Assembly (NCBI GenBank): GCA_000998185.1
Contig: LCCW01000041.1
Coordinates: 1-12,389 of the forward strand
Length of the DNA stretch: 12,389 nt
From: Candidatus Kuenenbacteria bacterium GW2011_GWA2_42_15
GTDB taxonomy: Bacteria > Patescibacteriota > Patescibacteriia > UBA2196 > GWA2-42-15
Reading direction: 5' to 3'
Part shown: positions 6,614 to 12,067 of the stretch, one piece after another
Position numbering within the stretch: position 1 is the first letter of the stretch
Layout of the letters: every line of letters starts with the position of its first letter
Notes under the pieces: generated by a model
Databases searched by the model: none
What the model was told of the DNA's origin: nothing
Seen by the model: the letters and a program-made list of their open reading frames with translations, nothing else
Position numbers and translations under genes: made by a program

Positions 6614-8581
6614 ATGAAAAACATTTCCAAAACATTCCTTGCTTTTTTTGTGATGATGATTGTGACGGCCGGGATTTTGTCTTTATTTGAAAACGACAAC
6701 GCGCCAAAGACTGAAATTGGTTTGGGCCAGTTGGCAGGCAAGATCAAAGCCGGCGAGGTGGAGAAGATAGAGGTCAGGGGCAACGAGCTCAAGATTTTTA
6801 CCAAGGATAAAAAAGAAGAAACGGCCTACAAAGAATCAGTGCAATCTTTGAGCGAGGCTTTGGTAAATTATGGCGTGACCGAGGAAGAGTTGCGAGCGAC
6901 GGGGATAGCCATTAAAACAGACACGGGTTGGCAATACTGGCTGTCGGTGGTTTTACCGTTTTTGTTGCCGTTTCTTTTAATCATCGCTTTTGTGTATTTT
7001 GTTTCGCGCCAGGTGCAAGGCGTTAATAAAAAAGCCATGTCTTTTGGCCAGAGCGCGGCTAAAGCGGACAGATCCGATGAAAATAAAAAGCAGAAGGTGA
7101 AATTTGACCAGGTGGCAGGCGCCAGAGAGGCCAAGGCAGAACTTGAGGAGATCGTGCAGTTTTTGGAACATCCGAAAAAATTTATTGATCTGGGAGCAAA
7201 GATACCCAAAGGAGTACTGTTGATCGGTCCGCCCGGTTGCGGCAAAACGCTTTTGGCCAGGGCGGTGGCCGGTGAAGCAGGCGTCCCCTTTTTTTATGTT
7301 TCCGGTTCAGAGTTCGTGGAGATGTTTGTCGGCGTTGGCGCTTCCAGGGTAAGGTCGTTATTTGATAAGGCCAAAAAGAACGCGCCGTGCATCGTATTTT
7401 TGGATGAACTTGATGCCGTGGGCAGGAGAAGAGGCACTGGACTTGGCGGTTCTCATGACGAAAGGGAACAGACATTAAATCAAATTTTGGTGGAAATGGA
7501 CGGTTTTGAGCCGAATGAAGGCGTGATTCTTCTGGCTGCGACCAACCGGCCCGATGTTTTAGATCCGGCGCTGTTGCGGCCGGGCAGATTTGACCGTCGG
7601 GTCGTGGTGGATTTGCCGGATTTAAAAGACCGGGAAGAAATTTTAAAAATACACGCCATGGGCAAGCCTCTGACCAATGATGTTGATTTGCACACGGTGG
7701 CGGCCAGAACGCCAGGCTTTTCCGGAGCGGATTTGTCCAATTTATTGAATGAAGCGGCCATACTTGCGGCCAAGCAGGATAAAAAACAAGTGGCCATGGT
7801 TGATATTTTAGAGAGCATTGATAAGGTAATGATCGGGCCGGAGAGAAAATCAAGAATGCTGTCTGAAAAAGAAAAGAAGGTGACGGCTTATCATGAGGCC
7901 GGGCACGCGGTAGTGGCGCACAGTTTGCCCAATGCCGATCCGGTGCACAAAATTTCCATTATTTCAAGGGGACAGGCCGGCGGTTACACCATCAAGTTGC
8001 CGACCGAAGACAAACATATGCACGCCTATTCGGAATTTTTGGATGAGATGGCGGTATTGCTCGGAGGCTATGCGGCCGAGAAGTTGGTTTTTGGCGAGAT
8101 CACAACCGGGGCGACTTCTGATCTCAAGAGAGCGACGGAGATCGCCAAGGATTTGGTGATGCAATACGGCATGAGCCACAAGCTGGCGCCGAGAACATTT
8201 GGCGAAAGAGACGAGTTAATATTTTTTGGCAAGGAGATAAGCGAGCCGAGAGACTATTCGGAGAAATTGGCGGAGAAAATAGATGAGGAAGTGGCTGACT
8301 ATATTAATGAGGCTCGTAAGAGCGCGAGCGATATTTTGACCAAGCGCAGAGAAGTTTTGGAGAAAGTGACAGAGGCGCTTTTGGCAAAAGAGGTTTTGGA
8401 AAGAGAAGAGTTTGAAAAGATCGTGGGAGAGAAAGGGGGCAACAAGGAGCAATTAACAATTAACAAGGAACAAGGCAGAACACAGAAAACACCCGCCCGC
8501 CTCGCAAGCGAGAGCGTTGTGGGCAGGCAAAAACACGAAAACGCAGAAAGCACGAAAGCACAATTAACAGGCAACAGTTAA
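6614..8581 (+). CDS. ftsH: ATP-dependent zinc metalloprotease FtsH
   Basis: FtsH is a hexameric membrane protease that extracts and degrades membrane and regulatory proteins. The 655-residue product has TM1 at about 7-25, a short extracytoplasmic domain to about 105, and TM2 at about 109-131. The AAA+ module has Walker A G-P-P-G-C-G-K-T (205-212), pore motif F-V-G (238-240), Walker B I-V-F-L-D-E (260-265) and the second region of homology A-T-N-R-P-D-V-L-D-P-A-L-L-R-P-G-R-F-D-R (309-328). The M41 protease has H-E-A-G-H (427-431) and the third zinc ligand D503 in T-S-D-L. The conserved protein ends around residue 606. The remaining tail is low-complexity and is encoded by repeat-word DNA, including ACAATTAACA twice and a CTCGC-AA-GCGAG hairpin (8501-8512). 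The start has A/T-rich context without Shine-Dalgarno. It is monocistronic with its own promoter; no terminator is clear. Confidence 0.97.
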   Translation: MKNISKTFLAFFVMMIVTAGILSLFENDNAPKTEIGLGQLAGKIKAGEVEKIEVRGNELKIFTKDKKEETAYKESVQSLSEALVNYGVTEEELRATGIAIKTDTGWQYWLSVVLPFLLPFLLIIAFVYFVSRQVQGVNKKAMSFGQSAAKADRSDENKKQKVKFDQVAGAREAKAELEEIVQFLEHPKKFIDLGAKIPKGVLLIGPPGCGKTLLARAVAGEAGVPFFYVSGSEFVEMFVGVGASRVRSLFDKAKKNAPCIVFLDELDAVGRRRGTGLGGSHDEREQTLNQILVEMDGFEPNEGVILLAATNRPDVLDPALLRPGRFDRRVVVDLPDLKDREEILKIHAMGKPLTNDVDLHTVAARTPGFSGADLSNLLNEAAILAAKQDKKQVAMVDILESIDKVMIGPERKSRMLSEKEKKVTAYHEAGHAVVAHSLPNADPVHKISIISRGQAGGYTIKLPTEDKHMHAYSEFLDEMAVLLGGYAAEKLVFGEITTGATSDLKRATEIAKDLVMQYGMSHKLAPRTFGERDELIFFGKEISEPRDYSEKLAEKIDEEVADYINEARKSASDILTKRREVLEKVTEALLAKEVLEREEFEKIVGEKGGNKEQLTINKEQGRTQKTPARLASESVVGRQKHENAESTKAQLTGNS

Positions 8582-8685
8582 CCTGCCTACCCTGCCTACC
8601 CTGCCTACCCTGCCTACCGGCAGGCAGGCGGCAGGCAGGCGGCAGGCAGGCGGACAGGCAGGCGGCAGGCAGGCGGACAGGCAGG
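8582..8685. repeat. Tandem array of CCTGCC / GGCAGG units
   Basis: Starting directly after the ftsH stop there are four exact 9-base copies of CCTGCCTAC (8582-8617). Six copies of CGGCAGGCAGG or its 12-base variant CGGACAGGCAGG follow (8618-8685). The second block carries the reverse complement of the first block's core, so the array can fold on itself into a long imperfect hairpin. Copy number is probably variable between strains. Confidence 0.9.
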
Positions 8686-8888
8686 CAAGGGACAAGGAGA
8701 AAACAAGAAATCAAGAAATCAAGAGAATAAGAAAACAAAGGAGATTAGAAACCAGATACCAGAAATCAGCAATCAGTGATTAGGAATAGATTATGGGAAG
8801 GGCAGGATGGAAGATGCGGCGTGACTATCATTGACCAGTCCCCAATCGTAGCCGAGGGCAGGCTTGACCGGGCAATCCAGAAATAAAT
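8686..8888. other. Low-complexity word-repeat spacer, no gene seen
   Basis: The first part is built of short purine-rich words: GAAATCAA twice (8706-8721), then CCAGATACCAGAAATCAGCA and related ATCAG words to about 8780. The rest (8790-8888) is ordinary sequence without an ORF worth reporting, a clear hairpin or an RNA gene I recognise. Confidence 0.5.
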
Positions 8889-8918
8889 TTGGCGTTGCGT
8901 TGGAAACTGTGTTATAAT
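8889..8918 (+). promoter_or_regulatory. Promoter of the multi-pass membrane protein gene
   Basis: TTGGCG (8889-8894), an 18-base spacer and a perfect TATAAT (8913-8918), 34 bases before the ATG at 8953. The -10 box is convincing; the -35 is a partial match. Confidence 0.6.
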
Positions 8919-8952
8919 AAAAACATTAAAATAAAAAATTAAATTTAAAATT

Positions 8953-10077
8953 ATGGAGCCGATTTACAGACCAATTTTAAAAAAAGCCTGGCTGATCACT
9001 TGGCGCTTCAAATACTTGTGGTTTTTTGGTTTGTTCGCCGCGCTGCTCGGCAGCGGAGGCCTTTATAATTTTGATTTAAGTGTGGATAAGGCGAGCGACC
9101 AGGGCACATGGCTTTTAAAATTAAAAGAATTTTTTTCCGGAAATCTTTTTGCCGACTTGGGAGCCGGAGCCGCTGGCACGGGCAGCTTTAATGTTTGGTT
9201 GATGGTTTTACTCGTAGTGGTGGCGGTCTTGGGCATTTTTCTGTTTTGGTTATCGGTGGTTTCACAGGGAGCTTTAATCTACGGGGCAAGAGAAGCCAAC
9301 CAGGGCAGGATATTATTTTTCAGCGAAGCTTTTAACAAGGGCAGAAAAAAGTTTTTTTCGCTTTTCGTTTTGAATGTGGTGATGGCTTTAGTGGCTTTGT
9401 TGATTCTGGCCGTTACCACCTTGCCGTTTCTACTCTTGGTTTTTAAACCAGAGCTGGCGAGCACCGCGGCCAGTCTTTTTGTGGCGATTTCGTTTATTAT
9501 TCTCGCGCCTTTGGGATTTATTTTGTCTTTTGTGGTGCGTTACGGTTTGATTTTTGTGGTGAACAAAGACCGGAGCATCTGGGCGGCCATCAGCGAAGCC
9601 CGGAACATGTTTAAGAAAAATTGGCTGCCGTCTTTGGAGATGGCCATTTTAATTTGGTTGATTTATATCGTTTTGGGGCTTGTCTTGGGTTTGTTGACTA
9701 AATATATTATTTTGCCGGTGATTGTTTATATTTTTGCCTTATTCGTCAACACTTACGCGGGGTCAGAGCTCTTGGTGCAGGCGTTGGTCACTTTTGGACT
9801 CATTGTTTATCTGGCAATTTCTCTTTTAATCGCAGCGGCCGTGAGCGTCTTTGAGACTTCTTCGTGGGTTTTGCTTTTTGAAAGATTAAACAATGACGAG
9901 GTGGAGAGCAAGGTGGTGCGTTTGGTGTCGGCGGCTTTGGCCGGCAACAGAGAACCGGATAAATTGTTGCCTAAGCCAGAAGGACAACCGGAACTTTTGA
10001 CGGCGCAACCACGCAAAGTGACGGTAAAAAAAATAATAAAAAAGAAAGCGCTGAAAGACGGAGAAGCGACGGAATAA
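8953..10077 (+). CDS. Multi-pass integral membrane protein, function unknown
   Basis: A 374-residue membrane protein that I cannot assign to a named function. The N-terminus is amphipathic and basic (I-L-K-K-A-W-L-I-T-W-R-F-K-Y-L-W-F-F). Hydrophobic segments follow at about 20-37, 80-105, 134-165, 172-203, 226-265 and 276-300, consistent with six to seven membrane helices. Loops have the pattern Q-G-A-L-I-Y-G-A-R-E (105-114) and a later A-I-S-E-A-R-N-M-F-K-K-N-W (212-224). The repeated 'helix, A-x-x-E-A, basic' arrangement is typical of membrane proteins of the DUF/GDPD-membrane-domain type. The C-terminal 50 residues are hydrophilic and end in a strongly basic stretch (V-K-K-I-I-K-K-K). No catalytic motif is visible. 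It is a single-gene unit with its own promoter and terminator. Confidence 0.85.
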   Translation: MEPIYRPILKKAWLITWRFKYLWFFGLFAALLGSGGLYNFDLSVDKASDQGTWLLKLKEFFSGNLFADLGAGAAGTGSFNVWLMVLLVVVAVLGIFLFWLSVVSQGALIYGAREANQGRILFFSEAFNKGRKKFFSLFVLNVVMALVALLILAVTTLPFLLLVFKPELASTAASLFVAISFIILAPLGFILSFVVRYGLIFVVNKDRSIWAAISEARNMFKKNWLPSLEMAILIWLIYIVLGLVLGLLTKYIILPVIVYIFALFVNTYAGSELLVQALVTFGLIVYLAISLLIAAAVSVFETSSWVLLFERLNNDEVESKVVRLVSAALAGNREPDKLLPKPEGQPELLTAQPRKVTVKKIIKKKALKDGEATE

Positions 10078-10082
10078 TTTGA

Positions 10083-10106
10083 GCATAAGATAAAGCATAA
10101 GATAAA
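10083..10106 (+). repeat. Two tandem copies of GCATAAGATAAA
   Basis: The 12-mer occurs at 10083-10094 and 10095-10106 with no spacer, between the stop codon of the membrane protein gene and the terminator stem. Confidence 0.75.
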
Positions 10107-10131
10107 AAGCCCCGACAAAATCGGGGTTTTT
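10105..10131 (+). terminator. Intrinsic terminator of the membrane protein gene
   Basis: The stem AAAAGCCCCGA / TCGGGGTTTTT (10105-10115 with 10121-10131, one G-U pair) closes a CAAAA loop and ends in a T-run. It lies 27 bases after the stop codon. Confidence 0.88.
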
Positions 10132-10135
10132 ATGT

Positions 10136-10164
10136 TTGATTTTTTAATAAGCTAATGTTATAGT
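10136..10164 (+). promoter_or_regulatory. Promoter of the tRNA-Ser transcript
   Basis: TTGATT (10136-10141), a 17-base spacer and TATAGT (10159-10164). The predicted start near 10171 places the tRNA-like element (10179-10262) in the 5' leader of the tRNA-Ser at 10296. Confidence 0.6.
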
Positions 10165-10178
10165 TGAAGTGAATTCAG

Positions 10179-10262
10179 GGAAGGGTGGTCCCGAGGCGAG
10201 CTCGGGATTGAAGGCGCAGTTCTCGTCACGGGATAAACCCGTGGAGCCACGAGTTCATTTCG
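10179..10262 (+). pseudogene. Degenerate tRNA-Ser-like element in the tRNA-Ser leader
   Basis: The block begins with GGAAGGGTGG (10179-10188), identical to the first ten bases of the intact tRNA-Ser 117 bases downstream. It later repeats TTGAAGGCGC (10208-10217) and a TTCTCG similar to the tRNA's anticodon-loop entry. Where the tRNA has its D-arm, this copy has a 7-bp hairpin TCCCGAG-GCGAG-CTCGGGA (10189-10207). Where it has anticodon and variable arms, there is a nested stem: CTCGT (10222-10226) pairs with ACGAG (10249-10253) around CACGGG-ATAAA-CCCGTG (10227-10243). The 3' acceptor strand is absent, so it cannot form a tRNA. It could be a relic of a tandem duplication overwritten by mini-hairpin repeats, or a structured leader. 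Confidence 0.55.
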
Positions 10263-10295
10263 GGGGAAAAAATAATTTAATTTATTGCGGAGCAT

Positions 10296-10383
10296 GGAAG
10301 GGTGGCCGAGCGGTTGAAGGCGCGGCTCTCGAAAAGCCGTATCCCGCCAAACGGGATCGTGGGTTCAAATCCCACCCCTTCCG
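10296..10383 (+). tRNA. tRNA-Ser (anticodon CGA)
   Basis: A full class II cloverleaf can be drawn. The acceptor is GGAAGGG (10296-10302) with CCCTTCC (10376-10382). The D-stem is GCC/GGC. The anticodon stem is CGGCT/AGCCG (10323-10327 with 10335-10339) around loop CTCGAAA. A long variable arm has stem ATCCCG/CGGGAT. The T-arm is GTGGG-TTCAAAT-CCCAC (10359-10375). The anticodon CGA at 10330-10332 reads UCG serine codons. The discriminator base is G, as expected for serine. CCA is not encoded and must be added after transcription. Confidence 0.97.
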
Positions 10384-10396
10384 AATTTAAAATTGA

Positions 10397-10483
10397 ATCA
10401 GTGGCCACTAAAATCCGACAGTTGAAACTATGGCCAAAATCGCCGAAGCGTTAAACATGTCCATGGAGGAATTACTGAAATAA
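10397..10483 (+). pseudogene. C-terminal remnant of an XRE-type HTH regulator
   Basis: Starting 14 bases after the tRNA, the frame reads I-S-G-H-stop-N-P-T-V-E-T-M-A-K-I-A-E-A-L-N-M-S-M-E-E-L-L-K and then TAA at 10481-10483. This is the typical last third of a Cro/CI-family helix-turn-helix domain: G-x-x-x-P-T-x-E-T-x-x-K-I-A-x-A-L, then a D/E-E-L-L end. An in-frame TAA at 10409-10411 falls where a residue is usual, and the DNA-binding first half is missing because the tRNA occupies that place. An ATG at 10430 could give an 18-residue peptide, but it would not bind DNA. The remnant ends 4 bases before the MFS gene. Confidence 0.65.
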
Positions 10484-10487
10484 AATT

Positions 10488-11786
10488 ATGAATGCATTCA
10501 GAAAAAATATTGTTTCTTGGTTAGTATATGATCTTGGCAATTCTTTTTTTGTAACTGCCATTAGCGGTTTATTTTTAGGTCAGTGGTTGATTTTAGATAA
10601 TAAATTAGACGATATTTGGTATGGGGCCGGATTTTCAATAGCCACTATATTTGTTCTTATCTCATCTCCTTTTTTAGGAGCATGGTCAGACAGAATCGGG
10701 AAGCGTATGCCCTTTTTAAAATGGACAACGATCGGTTTATTTATTTTTAACGGATTGGTTGCGCTTGTTGCTGTTTCTAATATCCCAATGAGCCAAAGAG
10801 TTTTTGTTGTTTTGGGGCTTACTATAATTGTCCAATGCTTGTATCAAATAAGTTTAATTTTTTATAATTCATTATTAAAAGAAGTATCTACCGAAGAAAA
10901 TAGAGGAAAAATATCAGGGCTTGGCGAAGGATTTGGACAGTTAGGTTGGCTTTTTGGTTCAGTAATATTGCTTCCTTTTGCCAATGGGGCCATAACTCTT
11001 ATCGGAGAGCCAGGCCGTCATCAAGTTTTTATTCCGGCATTTATAATTTCAACCCTATTAATGCTGCCTTTGTTATTTTGGTTTAGGGAGCAATCTCAAA
11101 AAAAAGAACAATTCCAAAAAACAGATGATTGTCAGCAAAATTCTATCGCTAAAAAAACAATTGAGGGAATCAAGCAGCTGTTTAATAAAAACAAAAATGT
11201 CGGAATTTTTTTAGTGGCTTTTTCCTTGATATCAGATATAGTCTTAACTCTAACTTTATATTTTGCCGTTGCAATGGACGCGCTTTATAAGATTAACGAA
11301 AATACGAAAGTTTTTATATTTGCCATTTTTCTTATTTGTACGACCGTTTTTGGTTATATTTTTGGAAAATTCGGAGACAGATTTGGGCATAAATTGATTC
11401 TTGTGATTTCTTGTTTTATTTTAATTGTTATAACAACTATTTTTTTCTTTTCATCGTCTTTGGGTATTTTATATTTAGTGGCAATTTTAGCAGGTGCCAG
11501 CGGCGGCGGATATTTTGTTCTTTCCAGATCTCTTATGATAAAAATATCGCCCCAAAACCAGTTGGGTGAATATTTTGGTTTTTACTCCACATTTGCGAGA
11601 GTTGCTTCAATATTTGCTCCTCTTGTTTGGGGAATAATAACTTTATTGCTAAGAGATTATTTGGTTTTAAAATATCAAGTTGCCGGCATGGTGATGGTTG
11701 GATTTTTAGTAATTGGGACTTTGATTTTATTAAAGGTTAAAGAAAACAAAGAAGATGTGTTACCAGGAAAAGAACTTGCCGTTTAA
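10488..11786 (+). CDS. MFS transporter, UMF1 family
   Basis: A 432-residue 12-helix transporter. The N-terminus W-L-V-Y-D-L-G-N-S-F-F (11-21) is the signature of the UMF1/Atg22-like branch, whose usual form is Y-D-W-A-N-S-A-F. MFS motif A appears after helix 2 as G-A-W-S-D-R-I-G-K-R (64-73) and again in the second half as G-K-F-G-D-R-F-G-H-K (293-302), so both halves are intact. A hydrophilic linker rich in Lys/Gln (about 201-235) separates helices 6 and 7. E-Y-F-G-F-Y at 361-366 is also typical for this branch. The substrate is unknown. Codon use is clearly more AT-rich than in gyrA or ftsH (many ATA, TTA and AAA codons). Together with the tRNA and the regulator remnant upstream, this suggests acquisition. 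The start ATG has an A/T-only upstream stretch. Confidence 0.9.
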   Translation: MNAFRKNIVSWLVYDLGNSFFVTAISGLFLGQWLILDNKLDDIWYGAGFSIATIFVLISSPFLGAWSDRIGKRMPFLKWTTIGLFIFNGLVALVAVSNIPMSQRVFVVLGLTIIVQCLYQISLIFYNSLLKEVSTEENRGKISGLGEGFGQLGWLFGSVILLPFANGAITLIGEPGRHQVFIPAFIISTLLMLPLLFWFREQSQKKEQFQKTDDCQQNSIAKKTIEGIKQLFNKNKNVGIFLVAFSLISDIVLTLTLYFAVAMDALYKINENTKVFIFAIFLICTTVFGYIFGKFGDRFGHKLILVISCFILIVITTIFFFSSSLGILYLVAILAGASGGGYFVLSRSLMIKISPQNQLGEYFGFYSTFARVASIFAPLVWGIITLLLRDYLVLKYQVAGMVMVGFLVIGTLILLKVKENKEDVLPGKELAV

Positions 11787-11831
11787 GCGTAACGAAAAAT
11801 TTGAGATTGTTCAATCAGAAAGGGTCGCTTC

Positions 11832-11846
11832 TCCGCCAAAGGCGGA
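11832..11846. repeat. Mini-hairpin TCCGCC-AAA-GGCGGA
   Basis: A perfect 6-bp GC-rich stem with a 3-base loop. It is of the same design as those at 8501-8512, 10189-10207 and 10227-10243. Confidence 0.65.
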
Positions 11847-11856
11847 CAGGTGCGGC

Positions 11857-11881
11857 GGGGGGGAGGGGGGTTTTGGGGGGG
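11857..11881 (+). other. G-rich run (G7-A-G6-T4-G7), G-quadruplex candidate
   Basis: Twenty of 25 bases are G, in three runs separated by A and TTTT. The long runs can each supply one or two G-tracts, so a four-stranded structure is possible. In an otherwise AT-rich region this is extreme, and long G-runs are also prone to sequencing and assembly error. Confidence 0.6.
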
Positions 11882-11971
11882 ATTCCGCCTGCCGAGCCAA
11901 TCGTTCGTAAATTCGGTTCGGATATTTTCAAACAGACACCGAATGGGGTTATAAAGTTAGAATTGAAGTAA
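11879..11971 (+). pseudogene. Possible C-terminal stub of an unknown gene
   Basis: After the G-run, one frame reads G-I-P-P-A-E-P-I-V-R-K-F-G-S-D-I-F-K-Q-T and on to a charged end L-E-L-K, then TAA at 11969-11971. The composition is protein-like and a terminator-like stem follows 20 bases later. It has no start and no extended upstream frame of protein character. An overlapping frame (ending V-R-I-E-V-K) is equally short, so coding origin is uncertain. Confidence 0.25.
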
Positions 11972-11991
11972 AATAAGGATTTTTACGATTG

Positions 11992-12025
11992 AAAAGCCGG
12001 TGCCCGCCAAAGATACCGGTTTTTT
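11992..12025 (+). terminator. Terminator-like hairpin upstream of the methyltransferase
   Basis: CCGGT (11997-12001) pairs with ACCGG (12015-12019). AAAA on the left side and TTTTTT (12020-12025) on the right extend the stem past one unpaired G. The loop is 13 bases. Confidence 0.55.
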
Positions 12026-12032
12026 AAAATTC

Positions 12033-12061
12033 TTATCAATATTAGAAAAAACTGGTATAAT
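12033..12061 (+). promoter_or_regulatory. Extended -10 promoter of the methyltransferase gene
   Basis: TTATCA (12033-12038), a 17-base spacer and TATAAT (12056-12061), with TGG directly before the -10 box (extended -10 element). Only six bases separate the -10 box from the ATG at 12068, so transcription should begin at or next to the start codon. Confidence 0.7.
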
Positions 12062-12067
12062 AAAGTT

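Noticed and set aside
7182..7853. Minus-strand open frame of 223 codons opposite ftsH
   Set aside because: It lies wholly over the AAA+ domain of ftsH and has a Pro/Trp/Cys-rich composition unlike a real protein. It is a shadow frame.
8582..8685. CRISPR array
   Set aside because: Units are 9-12 bases and contiguous, with no unique spacers and no cas genes nearby.
8460..8738. Minus-strand open frame of 92 codons over the ftsH end and tandem array
   Set aside because: Its protein is a plain translation of the repeat units (Leu-Pro-Ala-Cys and Gly-Arg-Gln runs) and it overlaps the ftsH end. No family character.
10179..10262. A second functional tRNA
   Set aside because: The 3' acceptor strand and a proper T-arm are absent and the D-arm is replaced by a 7-bp hairpin, so no cloverleaf closes.
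10169..10390. Plus-strand open frame of 73 codons
   Set aside because: It spans the tRNA-like element and the whole tRNA-Ser gene, so the RNA features explain this sequence.
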